21,194 nt of DNA from positions 1 to 21,194 of the forward strand of contig CAYLPZ010000025.1 of assembly GCA_964385755.1 (NCBI GenBank). The letters run 5' to 3'. Both the position numbers and the translations under genes were made by a program. The notes beneath the pieces were generated by a model. The model worked only from the letters and a program-made list of their open reading frames with translations, did not search any database and was not told the DNA's origin. The DNA comes from CAG-698 sp964385755. GTDB lineage: Bacteria; Bacillota_I; Bacilli_A; ML615J-28; CAG-698. Below are positions 8,888 through 16,497 of this stretch, in pieces (position 1 is the first letter of the stretch; the number at the start of each line of letters is the position of its first letter).

Positions 8888-9256
8888 TTATCCTTTGTAT
8901 AAGCTTACACCTTTAAATTGTAACTTGTTATCAAGAAGGCGATATAAATCTTCGATTTCTTTTTTGCCTTTCCCCAAACCAAGGAAATTAAAAGTAGTAA
9001 TCTTAAAATCCACCGCAATCTCATATGGAGTAATAGTTGTAAATTTAACTATACAAGAATAATCTTTTGTTTCAAATAATAGTTCTTGAAAATCAGTATT
9101 ATCATCTAAAATAATTCCTTTTTTGTCATTAATAATATCAATTAATGCATTTTTACTATCTTCATATTTAGAACGATAATAATGTGTTTTTAATGTTTGA
9201 TAAGAACTAGTATCACTTGTTTCGTAATCTTTTGAAAAAAAATCTTTTAACCCCAT
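8888..9256 (-). CDS. Unrecognised 122-residue protein heading the dnaB-dnaI operon
   Basis: I do not recognise a family. The protein starts MGLKDFFSK and has a Ser/Tyr-rich helical N-terminus. A mixed alpha/beta body follows (FETKDYSCIVKFTTITPYEIAVDFKITTFNF, split by predicted strands), and a C-terminal helix (EIEDLYRLLDNKL). There is no signal peptide, membrane segment, Cys pair or nucleotide-binding motif. The start is ATG 9256 because AAAGGAG precedes it by 7-8 nt; a TTG further upstream lies within the promoter and cannot be used. It is the first gene after the promoter at 9279-9307 and ends 5 nt before dnaB. In Bacillus subtilis the gene upstream of dnaB is nrdR, but this protein lacks the NrdR zinc ribbon and ATP cone. 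A replication-linked role is only inferred from position. Confidence 0.75.
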   Translation of the reverse strand: MGLKDFFSKDYETSDTSSYQTLKTHYYRSKYEDSKNALIDIINDKKGIILDDNTDFQELLFETKDYSCIVKFTTITPYEIAVDFKITTFNFLGLGKGKKEIEDLYRLLDNKLQFKGVSLYKG

Positions 9257-9278
9257 GAGTTTTCTCCTTTTTCTTTTG

Positions 9279-9307
9279 ATTATACAATAGTTTTTTGTTT
9301 TTTTCAA
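9279..9307 (-). promoter_or_regulatory. Sigma-A-type promoter of the 8888-dnaB-dnaI operon
   Basis: On the minus strand, TTGAAA (9307-9302) and TATAAT (9284-9279) are separated by exactly 17 nt. The -10 box ends 22 nt upstream of the ATG at 9256. Confidence 0.85.
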
Positions 9308-9368
9308 TATACAAAAAAAAGTGTTAAGTTAGATTAGCATATATTATTAATAATATTGTTTTTATTCA

Positions 9369-9396
9369 TAAAAACACCTATCATTTTGATAGATGT
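9369..9396 (-). terminator. Terminator of the polA-mutM/coaE operon
   Basis: On the minus strand ACATCTATCA (9396-9387) pairs with TGATAGGTGT (9383-9374), with one G-U pair and a 3-nt loop. TTTT follows. It starts 3 nt after the stop of the mutM-coaE fusion. Confidence 0.85.
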
Positions 9397-9398
9397 CT

Positions 9399-10799
9399 TT
9401 AGTTATTGTCTATTATCTCTAATCGTTTTAGAATGTAAGTTATTTGCTTATCTATATTATCATTTGAATCAATTATATAATCTGATTTCTCTTCTTTTAT
9501 TTTTAAATCTAACTGCAAGTTAATACGCTTTTCTGCTTCTTCTTTTGTTAGATTGTCTCTTAAACATAATCTTTGCATTTGCGTATTTCTATCACATGTT
9601 ACACATATAATTTTGTCAAATAAATCTTCCATTTTTGCTTCGAATAGTAATGGTATTTCCACAAACAAGTATTCATTTAATCTCTTTTCTTTTTCAATTT
9701 CTTTTCTAACTAACGGATGAATAATTGCCTCTAATTTTTCTTTCTTTTCTTTGTCATTAAATACAATTTGTGCTAATTTTTTACGATCAATTTTATCACC
9801 AGTTAGATTAAATACTTTATTTATTTTATTAATTACTTGAGTATTTTGATATAGCTTATGGACAATCTCATCACAACTTATAACATTTATTTTTTGTTTG
9901 TTAAAGGCTTTTAAAACTGTTGATTTTCCAGTTGCAATACCCCCTGTAATTCCCACACACAATGTTTTTACGTTCTGACATTTTTTACAAAAATATGTTC
10001 CTCTTCCACCAATAAAAGTTTTAGTAATACTTGTATTACAGACAGGACAAATCTCCTTTGTATGAACTAATAATTCATTTTGAAATAAACCTGTTGCGTG
10101 GTTACTTGCTACGAAACTTTTGATAGTTGTACCACCAAGATTAATCGCTTTTTCAATCACTTTATTACAAGCATGCAAAATATCTTTTACTTTTGTTTCT
10201 GGCACTGTATTTGCTTTAGTATATGGACTTAATTTTGCTAAAAAGCAAACTTCGTCGACATAAATGTTTCCAAGCCCAGAAATTACGCTTTGATCTAATA
10301 AAACGGTTTTGAGAGGCTTATTTTGTTTTTTAAGTGTATTTATTAGATAATCTTCTGTAAACGCGATTGAGAGCGGTTCTGGTGCTAAATGGCAAATTGG
10401 CGCTTTTTTTACTATTTGGTCAAAATTTGGAGAATTTATTAGATGCATTGTCCCAAATTTTCTTGTATCATGATATCTTAACGTCTTATTATCTTCTAAA
10501 AAGAAAATGACATGTTCATGTTTTCCTTTTGCTTCTTTTTCTAAATCTTCACATAAAAAGTATTTGCCTTCCATCCTCAAATGAGAGATTATACTATAAT
10601 CATCTAAAATAAAGATTAAATATTTACCAACTCTTTTTATATCATTAATTTTTTGGTTTTGTATTTTTTGTTCAAACTCTTCTTTTGAGACATTTTGTAA
10701 AATATTCTCGTAATATACTTTTACATTTTTAATTACTTTATTTAATACAAGACTAATTAACGTTCTTCTGACTGTTTCTACCTCTGGTAATTCTGGCAT
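9399..10799 (-). CDS. mutM-coaE: Fusion of formamidopyrimidine-DNA glycosylase (MutM) and dephospho-CoA kinase (CoaE)
   Basis: One uninterrupted frame of 466 residues encodes two complete enzymes. Residues 1-275 are MutM (Fpg), which excises 8-oxoguanine. It has catalytic Pro2-Glu3 (MPELPEVETV), Lys59, the H2TH helix around SVISGLGNIYVDEV, and a zinc finger formed by Cys251, Cys254, Cys271 and Cys274. Residues 279-466 are CoaE, which phosphorylates dephospho-CoA in the last step of CoA synthesis. It has the P-loop GGIATGKST (286-294) and the family segments CDEIVHKLY, IIHPLVRKEI, VEIPLLFEA and RDNLTKEEA. Only about five residues join the two parts, with no stop and no ribosome site seen at the junction near 9965. 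mutM and coaE are near neighbours in Bacillus, so fusion of adjacent genes is a simple origin. An internal TTG/GTG start for CoaE cannot be excluded. ATG 10799 follows AGGA, 4 nt after the nitroreductase gene. Confidence 0.95.
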   Translation of the reverse strand: MPELPEVETVRRTLISLVLNKVIKNVKVYYENILQNVSKEEFEQKIQNQKINDIKRVGKYLIFILDDYSIISHLRMEGKYFLCEDLEKEAKGKHEHVIFFLEDNKTLRYHDTRKFGTMHLINSPNFDQIVKKAPICHLAPEPLSIAFTEDYLINTLKKQNKPLKTVLLDQSVISGLGNIYVDEVCFLAKLSPYTKANTVPETKVKDILHACNKVIEKAINLGGTTIKSFVASNHATGLFQNELLVHTKEICPVCNTSITKTFIGGRGTYFCKKCQNVKTLCVGITGGIATGKSTVLKAFNKQKINVISCDEIVHKLYQNTQVINKINKVFNLTGDKIDRKKLAQIVFNDKEKKEKLEAIIHPLVRKEIEKEKRLNEYLFVEIPLLFEAKMEDLFDKIICVTCDRNTQMQRLCLRDNLTKEEAEKRINLQLDLKIKEEKSDYIIDSNDNIDKQITYILKRLEIIDNN

Positions 10800-10803
10800 A
10801 TGT

Positions 10804-11322
10804 TTATCCTAAATAATGAATCCTTTCTTCTTCAAATCTATTTATAAATTTTAAATCATTTTCTTCTTTTGGATAACCATATGAAACTAAAGCAAATGGA
10901 ATATAGCCTTTAATTTGACATTCTTCTTTAATAATATTCATTCTATCCTCTTTTGGATATACCCCACACCAACAAGATCCAATATTTAAAGAGGCTGCTT
11001 CAACTAATGATAAAGTAACTGCACTACTCATATCTTGAACTGCCATATGTTTTACTGTTAAATTATCCTCACTAAACATAAAAATTATAACAAAAGAAGC
11101 ATCTTTTATAAATTTCATTGTATCAATCCTTGATGCTATCTTATTAATTACATCATTATTTTTTTCTTTTGTTAATACTAGAAAATGCCATGGTCTTTGG
11201 TTTCTTGCGCTAGGAGCTTGCATAGCTGCTTTAAGTATCATTTCAATTTCTTCGTTTGTTACTTTTTTATTACTATACTTTCTTATACTTCTTCTATTGT
11301 TAATCTCTTTTAAAACTTCCAT
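10804..11322 (-). CDS. Nitroreductase-family flavoprotein
   Basis: This 172-residue protein has the nitroreductase-family start RRSIRKYSNKKV and the FMN-phosphate and ring contact segment APSARNQRPW. It also carries the central hydrophobic helix AAVTLSLVEAASLNIGSCW-like segment and the C-terminal SYGYPKEE turn. Such enzymes use FMN and NAD(P)H to reduce quinones, nitro compounds or other substrates; the physiological substrate cannot be told. It is cytoplasmic and expected to be a homodimer. ATG 11322 is placed to match the family N-terminus; the best ribosome site (GAGGA) is rather far, about 14 nt, so translation may be weak or coupled. It sits between polA (28 nt gap) and mutM-coaE (4 nt gap). 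This is not part of the usual Bacillus gene order, so it is probably a lineage-specific insertion into the operon. Confidence 0.9.
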   Translation of the reverse strand: MEVLKEINNRRSIRKYSNKKVTNEEIEMILKAAMQAPSARNQRPWHFLVLTKEKNNDVINKIASRIDTMKFIKDASFVIIFMFSEDNLTVKHMAVQDMSSAVTLSLVEAASLNIGSCWCGVYPKEDRMNIIKEECQIKGYIPFALVSYGYPKEENDLKFINRFEEERIHYLG

Positions 11323-11350
11323 ATATATCTATAATTTCCTCTCAAATCAA

Positions 11351-13963
11351 TTATTTTGCTTCAAACCAACTATCACCATAATTTACAGATACTTCTAGTG
11401 GAACGGAAAGTTTAACTGCATTTCCCATTTCTTCTTTTACTAGCAAAGTCATCTTCTCTACTTCTTCTATTGGGCAGTCAAATACAAGTTCATCGTGTAC
11501 TTGTGCAATCATAATTGACTTCATATTTGTCTTCTTCATTTTTTCATATACTTTATTCATTGCAATCTTTATTATATCAGCACTTGTTCCTTGAATTGGT
11601 GAATTCATTGCGGTGCGCTCACCAAACTGTCTTACTTGACCATTTGGACTTTGTAATTCAGTTATATATCTTCGGCGGGCAAATAAAGTTTTTGAATATC
11701 CTGTTTCTTTAGCTGCTTTAATAAAATCATCAAGACAATTTTTTGCCTGCGAAAATTCATAAAAGTATTTATTAATAAACTGTGATGCCATATTTACAGG
11801 AATTTTTAAAGTTTCACTTAATCCCCATGGACTCATACCATAAATTAATCCAAAGTTAATTGCTTTAGCACTTCTACGCATATCTTTAGTAACTAAACTT
11901 ACTGGTACATCAAATATTTCTGATGCCGTTTTAGTATGAATATCAATTTTATTTATAAATGAATCAATCATTTTTTGATCTTTAGACATAACTGCTAATA
12001 TTCGCAATTCTATTTGTGAATAATCTGCTGCTAAGATTTTTCCATTTGGAAAACGTGATGTAAAAATCGTTCTAATCGCTTGGCCAAGTTCTGTACGAAC
12101 AGGTATATTTTGAATATTTGGTTCAACACTAGATAAACGACCTGTATTTGTTAATGCTTGTTTATATATTGGATGAATAAATCCATCTTTTTCTTCTTCG
12201 ATTATTCCATTAACATATGTCGTAACAAGTTTATTATAAGCTCGGTAATCTAATATTTTTTTAACAATTTCATATTCTTCTGCAAGCTTTTCTAAAATAT
12301 CTACACTTGTACTGTATCCTGTTTGATTCTTTTTGCCATGAGGAAGATTAAGTTTATCAAAGAGAATCTCTCCAAGCTGCTTAGGTGAATTTATATTAAA
12401 TGTTTCGCCTGCTAAAGCATATATATCATTTTTAAGTTCTTCTACTTTTTCTAAGAATTCTTTACCAATATTTATTAATGCTTCTTTATTAATTAAAAGT
12501 CCATTTAACTCCATGTTTGCAAGTGTAACTGAAAGTTCTTGTTCAACATCAAGCAAATATTCCATTTCATAATCGATTATTTTTACAAGTAAAGTCTCTT
12601 TAACTTCTTTAATTAACTCGCATTTAGAAAGTGAATAATCAATATATGTTTTTTCATCTGGTTTACATAGTTTCTTGTTAGCACCATAAATATTTTCATA
12701 ATATGGAATTTGTGTTTTAACAAAATTATCACAGGTAATTTTTATATCATCATTTGCAAAACTAGGATTAATTAAATAACTTGCTAGAAGAACATCTAAA
12801 ACTACTCCTTTTAGTTCTATTCCTTCTCGTTTTAAAACAAAATACAATCCTTTGAGATCAAAAGTATATTTCTTATACTTTTCATCTTCTAAGTAACTTA
12901 TAACTTCTTCTTTATGTAAGTCTTCTTTTGTTAAGAAATATTTTTGTTCATTACAAATTAACCCAACTCCTAAGAACTCACCTTTTGCGTAATTTTGGCC
13001 AACAACTTCATATGTCAAGTAAGACGTATCATGTAAATCAAAAGTTTTTTGTAATTTAATTTCTTTCTTAGATACAACTTTCTCACTCATCAGTTTCTTT
13101 AAAAACTGATTCATTTCCATTTGTGTATAGAATTCAATTAATTTTTGGGTGTCTATTTCTTTTACTTTTAGTTCATCAAGTTTTATATCTAAATTACTTT
13201 CGCGCATAAGAGTAGCTAGTCTACGACATTTAAGTGCTGTTTCAATGTTTTCTGAAAAAAGTTTTTGTTGCTTTGGTGTTAACTTATCTAAGTTTTCCAT
13301 AATCCCATCAATGGTGTCAAATTCTTCTAAAAGTTTTAAGGCAGTTTTTTCACCTATCCCTTTAACACCAGGTAAGTTATCAGAATTGTCCCCCGCAATA
13401 CCTTTATATTCAATTATTTGATATGGATGCATACCTGCTTTTTCATAAAAATTATCCTTAGTATAAAGTTCAACATCAAGTACTCCTTTTTTTGTTAATG
13501 CTACTTGTGTTGTATCATCAACAAGTTGTAGTAAGTCTTTATCACCGGTATAAACTAAGATACTTTCGAAATCATTTTTAAATTTGTTTGCGCAAATTGC
13601 TAATAGATCATCTGCTTCATAATCTAGGTTTTCCATTCTCTTAATACCAACTAAATCTAAGTATTCTTTAATAATTGGTATTTGCATTCTAAGCTCATCT
13701 GGTAGAGGCTTTCTTCCCATCTTATATTCTTGATACTCTTGATGTCTAAATGTTTGTTTGCCTGCATCAAAGGCCACAAAAGCATATTCATCTTTAGAAC
13801 CATGTTCAATTAGTTTATTAATCATATTACAAAAACCAAACAATGCATTAGTGTATTGTCCTGTCTTTGTTTGCATTAAATTTCCTTTAAATGCGGTTGC
13901 GTAATATGAACGAAACATTAAGCTATTTCCATCAATTAACAATAATTTCTTCTTTTTTGCCAT
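11351..13963 (-). CDS. polA: DNA polymerase I
   Basis: This 870-residue repair and Okazaki-fragment polymerase carries an N-terminal 5' nuclease (about 1-290), with LLLIDGNSLMFRSYYA, DYEADDLL, YTGDKDLLQLV and the helix-hairpin-helix GVKGIGEKTA. A 3'-5' exonuclease-like domain (about 305-465) follows, then a family A polymerase domain. Polymerase motifs are A, DYSQIELR from Asp647; B, RxxxKxxxFxxxYG at Arg696-Gly709; and C, VHDE at 822-825. The exonuclease-like domain lacks the DxE metal pair of the proofreading site, so proofreading is probably lost, as in Bacillus Pol I. ATG 13963 follows GAGGA by 6 nt. It is the first gene of an operon with the nitroreductase and mutM-coaE, which groups base-excision repair synthesis with glycosylase. 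Confidence 0.98.
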   Translation of the reverse strand: MAKKKKLLLIDGNSLMFRSYYATAFKGNLMQTKTGQYTNALFGFCNMINKLIEHGSKDEYAFVAFDAGKQTFRHQEYQEYKMGRKPLPDELRMQIPIIKEYLDLVGIKRMENLDYEADDLLAICANKFKNDFESILVYTGDKDLLQLVDDTTQVALTKKGVLDVELYTKDNFYEKAGMHPYQIIEYKGIAGDNSDNLPGVKGIGEKTALKLLEEFDTIDGIMENLDKLTPKQQKLFSENIETALKCRRLATLMRESNLDIKLDELKVKEIDTQKLIEFYTQMEMNQFLKKLMSEKVVSKKEIKLQKTFDLHDTSYLTYEVVGQNYAKGEFLGVGLICNEQKYFLTKEDLHKEEVISYLEDEKYKKYTFDLKGLYFVLKREGIELKGVVLDVLLASYLINPSFANDDIKITCDNFVKTQIPYYENIYGANKKLCKPDEKTYIDYSLSKCELIKEVKETLLVKIIDYEMEYLLDVEQELSVTLANMELNGLLINKEALINIGKEFLEKVEELKNDIYALAGETFNINSPKQLGEILFDKLNLPHGKKNQTGYSTSVDILEKLAEEYEIVKKILDYRAYNKLVTTYVNGIIEEEKDGFIHPIYKQALTNTGRLSSVEPNIQNIPVRTELGQAIRTIFTSRFPNGKILAADYSQIELRILAVMSKDQKMIDSFINKIDIHTKTASEIFDVPVSLVTKDMRRSAKAINFGLIYGMSPWGLSETLKIPVNMASQFINKYFYEFSQAKNCLDDFIKAAKETGYSKTLFARRRYITELQSPNGQVRQFGERTAMNSPIQGTSADIIKIAMNKVYEKMKKTNMKSIMIAQVHDELVFDCPIEEVEKMTLLVKEEMGNAVKLSVPLEVSVNYGDSWFEAK

Positions 13964-13986
13964 AATTTTCCTCGCTTATTATTACT

Positions 13987-13992
13987 ATTATA
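13987..13992 (-). promoter_or_regulatory. Extended -10 promoter of polA operon
   Basis: The minus strand has TATAAT preceded by TG and one base (TGATATAAT), an extended -10 element, 24 nt before the polA ATG. The -35 at 17-nt spacing is weak (GTTTTA), as expected for extended -10 promoters. Confidence 0.7.
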
Positions 13993-14098
13993 TCACAATT
14001 TTAATTATATAAAACTAGAAATCTTATTATATACTTCGTAAAATACCCATGCAATTATTCTTATGTATATTTTTGCTATTAATACAAATAATATAAAT

Positions 14099-14929
14099 AT
14101 GAAGAAATTAATTATTATTGCATTTATTATTATATTATTATGTACTTACGGTTTTACAAAAACTAAAAATGAAACTAAAAACTTTATTCAAGAAAATAAT
14201 TTAATGATTGCTGATTTTATTCCTTACATTTCATATGAAAACTTTGATCCACTTTTATATTTAGAATATGAAAAAGTAAGAAATGATACAGAAGATTATT
14301 TGTTTGCAATAAACACTGTTACTCATAAAAATTTTTATTTACCTTTTGAAAATAAAGAAAAAGCTCTTTTCATTGATACCACTAAAGTCTTAGTTAATAA
14401 ACATTATTATCTTTCCTCTTCTTATGTTCCTAGTGATTTAATTAAAATATCAGCCTTAAATTGTGATTATATAGAGCGTGATGATGAAATGTTGATTTCT
14501 GCAATGATGAAAGATGACTTGCAAAAGATGATTAGTGATAGTAAACTAGAAAATTTAAACTTAACTATTTTTTCATGTTATAGATCTTATCAAACGCAAG
14601 AAGAATTATTTTATATTATTAATAATCAAAATGATGCAGTAAGCGCTAGGCCAGGTCATTCAGAGCACCAAACAGGATTAGCTGTTGATATCAGCACTAG
14701 AGACTCAGGTCTTACTTCTTTTTTTGAAAGTACAATTGAATATGCGTGGCTTTCAACTAATTGTTATAAATATGGTTTTATCGAAAGATACAAAAATAGT
14801 TTTAAAGATAAGACTTTATATGAAAAGGAATCTTGGCACTATAGGTACGTAGGAAAAGAAATATCTGAAATTATATATAAAGAAAATATTTCTTATGAAG
14901 AATATGTTTTAAAATATTTAGAATTTTAA
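14099..14929 (+). CDS. VanY-type D-alanyl-D-alanine carboxypeptidase (peptidase M15B)
   Basis: This 276-residue exported zinc peptidase probably trims the terminal D-Ala of peptidoglycan stem peptides. Counting from ATG 14099, residues 1-20 form an N-terminal signal or membrane anchor (MKKLIIIAFIIILLCTYGF). The catalytic domain holds FSCYRSYQTQEELF, the zinc motif SARPGHSEHQTGLAVD with His190 and Asp197, and ESWHYRYVG with Glu244 and His247. All M15B key residues are present. An in-frame ATG at 14063 would add 12 residues before the signal sequence, and neither start has a clear Shine-Dalgarno site. It is divergent from polA, with about 135 bp between them. The family includes vancomycin-resistance VanY, but nothing nearby suggests a resistance operon; a housekeeping wall role is more likely. 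Confidence 0.88.
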   Translation: MKKLIIIAFIIILLCTYGFTKTKNETKNFIQENNLMIADFIPYISYENFDPLLYLEYEKVRNDTEDYLFAINTVTHKNFYLPFENKEKALFIDTTKVLVNKHYYLSSSYVPSDLIKISALNCDYIERDDEMLISAMMKDDLQKMISDSKLENLNLTIFSCYRSYQTQEELFYIINNQNDAVSARPGHSEHQTGLAVDISTRDSGLTSFFESTIEYAWLSTNCYKYGFIERYKNSFKDKTLYEKESWHYRYVGKEISEIIYKENISYEEYVLKYLEF

Positions 14930-14972
14930 ACATTTACTTTCTTTTCTCATATAATGTATTAGAGGTGATTAA

Positions 14973-15257
14973 ATGAATAAATCTTTTCGTAAATTATATA
15001 TAAAAAATCCGAATGTTTCTTATGTAGCTACAAACGATGATATTCCAAATCAATTTTATGTTTCTAATGATGAACGCTTTGGAGGCTTTTTAGTTCCTTT
15101 TCTTACCGGCGCAATCGTTAGTGCTCCGTTTTGGTACTTAGGTGGATCTAACAACGCCCAAAAACAAATGTATTACCAAAGTGGTGGCTATCCAGCATAC
15201 TACCCTTATACTCAAGGACCATATCCACAATATTATCCATATCCTCCTTATAAATAA
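14973..15257 (+). CDS. Small protein with a hydrophobic segment and Tyr/Pro-rich tail
   Basis: The 94-residue protein has a polar N-terminus, one hydrophobic stretch at about residues 36-57 (GGFLVPFLTGAIVSAPFWYL) and a tail of repeated Tyr-Pro-Tyr units from residue 73 to the end. No enzyme motif is visible. Tyr/Pro tails of this kind occur in surface and coat proteins of Gram-positive bacteria, but I cannot assign a function. The start is well supported by AGAGGTGATT immediately upstream. A TATAAT at 14950-14955 may be its own -10 box, with a weak -35. It lies 43 nt after the carboxypeptidase gene with no terminator between, so co-transcription is also possible. Confidence 0.75.
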   Translation: MNKSFRKLYIKNPNVSYVATNDDIPNQFYVSNDERFGGFLVPFLTGAIVSAPFWYLGGSNNAQKQMYYQSGGYPAYYPYTQGPYPQYYPYPPYK

Positions 15258-15291
15258 TAATTAGTTATTAAATTATTAGTTTTGTTTATAT

Positions 15292-15320
15292 TTGACTATA
15301 TCAATTAAAAATAGTATAAT
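15292..15320 (+). promoter_or_regulatory. Sigma-A-type promoter for the gene at 15353
   Basis: TTGACT (15292-15297) and TATAAT (15315-15320) are separated by exactly 17 nt, 32 nt before the ATG. It is among the best-matching promoters in the window. Confidence 0.88.
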
Positions 15321-15352
15321 AGACATATAATTATGATAACTAGGAGTATTAT

Positions 15353-15859
15353 ATGAGCCAAAAAAATAAGAAAAAGAAAAAAAATGGACAAACTGTATCA
15401 AGAAAAATAATGCTAGGTATTATTGGTGGTATTTTACTTGTTGCGATAATTTTTGGATTAACAAGTTTAATTAAGAATATCAAAGTAAATTCCCATTACT
15501 ATGAATGTACACAATATGAACTTGTGGAAAAAGGTGTTGATAGTGATGGTAGTAAAGATATCATTGATGATGTATTATCAGGTTACAAATATTATCGTAT
15601 TTACTTCAAGGGTAACAATACTTTTGTTCATAAATTTAAAGCTACTGGCCAAACTAAAGAAGAAACTGTCACTGGTTCTTATGAAAAAGATAAATCTGAA
15701 TATATCTTAACATACAATGATTTTATTGATGAACCTGATGATGTAATCTATGAAATAGAAGGAAAAACTTTAACCCGTTATCAATATATTATTCGTTATG
15801 ATGATGATAACAAAGTTATTTTCCATGGTTATGTTCGTCAAACATTTGAATACAAATAA
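15353..15859 (+). CDS. Membrane-anchored protein with beta-rich extracytoplasmic domain
   Basis: I do not recognise a named family. The 168-residue protein has a Lys-rich cytoplasmic N-terminus, one membrane segment at about residues 19-40 (IMLGIIGGILLVAIIFGLTS), and an outside domain rich in alternating strands and Tyr. Examples are YKYYRIYFKGNNTF, TVTGSYEKDKSEY and KVIFHGYVRQTFEYK. The strand pattern with TGSYE resembles lipocalin-like or META-like small barrels, but this is only a visual resemblance. The start ATG follows TAGGAG by 6-7 nt. It has its own promoter at 15292-15320 and a terminator right after the stop, so it is a single-gene unit. It marks the last ordinary gene before the accessory region. 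Confidence 0.78.
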   Translation: MSQKNKKKKKNGQTVSRKIMLGIIGGILLVAIIFGLTSLIKNIKVNSHYYECTQYELVEKGVDSDGSKDIIDDVLSGYKYYRIYFKGNNTFVHKFKATGQTKEETVTGSYEKDKSEYILTYNDFIDEPDDVIYEIEGKTLTRYQYIIRYDDDNKVIFHGYVRQTFEYK

Positions 15860-15860
15860 A

Positions 15861-15887
15861 AAAGTGCTGAGATTTCAGTACTTTTTC
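15861..15887 (+). terminator. Terminator of the 15353 gene
   Basis: AGTGCTGA at 15863-15870 pairs with TCAGTACT at 15875-15882, with one G-U pair and a 4-nt loop. TTTT follows. Confidence 0.85.
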
Positions 15888-15892
15888 TATTT

Positions 15893-16009
15893 CTAATAGT
15901 ATTCATTTAATTTATATTTTAAATTATCCCTAGCATAAGATGTTCCTAAATTACTTTCTTCTATTCTAATAAATGTAAGAAGGGATGAAACTGAGATTAT
16001 CAGCTCCAC
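15893..16009 (-). pseudogene. Possible 3' remnant of a coding sequence
   Basis: On the minus strand a short open stretch ends at TAG 15893-15895. It reads as a plausible protein C-terminus (FIRIEESNLGTSYARDN then LKYKLNEYY). The codons just upstream make better protein sense in another frame (GGADNLSFIPS), which suggests a frame-shifted gene end rather than a live 38-codon gene. I do not recognise the parent family. It lies downstream of the candidate immunity gene at 16041 and could be the debris of another toxin or immunity unit. Confidence 0.3.
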
Positions 16010-16040
16010 CCTTAATGTTAAAAGTGATGTTTGTTTTATT

Positions 16041-16445
16041 TTATTTTTTTATACATTCATATCCATTAATCTCAATTATCTTATCTATAAGCAATTGGTA
16101 ATTTTTAATATACGAATTTAATTTTATTATTTTTTTTTTATTTTTATAAATATATGTATTTCCTCTATTATAATAAATCTGCAAATCTTTATATTCAAAT
16201 TTTTTTGTATAAAATAATGTTGTATAAATAAACAAAGAATCTTCCATAACAATTCTCTTTTTTAATATAAATAATACAAAAATAATTGATATAACTAAAA
16301 ATATAAACAATGTTGATATCGTCAAAATCTTATCTATATTGTCAGTTTTCCAAAAAATCGTAATAGTTAAAATTAGTAATATATAAAATGGAATTAAAAA
16401 ATATATAAAAACCTTCAATTGATAAAAACTATATTCAAGTAACAA
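16041..16445 (-). CDS. Candidate immunity protein: two membrane segments plus a small C-terminal domain
   Basis: This 134-residue protein has two hydrophobic segments at about residues 11-31 and 38-61. A soluble domain follows whose strands and terminal helix (FEYKDLQIYYNRG, KKKIIKLNSYIKNYQLLIDKI) look like the PH-like domains of many small membrane proteins. The start is uncertain. The first in-frame candidate seen is TTG 16445, with no ribosome site, and the frame stays open upstream towards the preceding gene. It lies 52 nt downstream of the second RHS toxin tail on the same strand, the place normally taken by the cognate immunity gene. That position is the main reason for the call. If the upstream tail is silent, this gene may be expressed only from another promoter or not at all. 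Confidence 0.5.
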   Translation of the reverse strand: MLLEYSFYQLKVFIYFLIPFYILLILTITIFWKTDNIDKILTISTLFIFLVISIIFVLFILKKRIVMEDSLFIYTTLFYTKKFEYKDLQIYYNRGNTYIYKNKKKIIKLNSYIKNYQLLIDKIIEINGYECIKK

Positions 16446-16497
16446 TATATTCGATTCATTATTTTTACTGCTGTTTTTATATTTTTTTATAACATAA

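Noticed and set aside
11515..13421. Plus-strand frames inside polA (and similar ones inside dnaI and the CPBP gene)
   Set aside because: They are antisense shadows without ribosome sites or recognisable motifs.
15501..15710. Second plus-strand frame inside the 15353 gene
   Set aside because: It overlaps a gene with its own promoter, ribosome site and terminator, and has none of its own.
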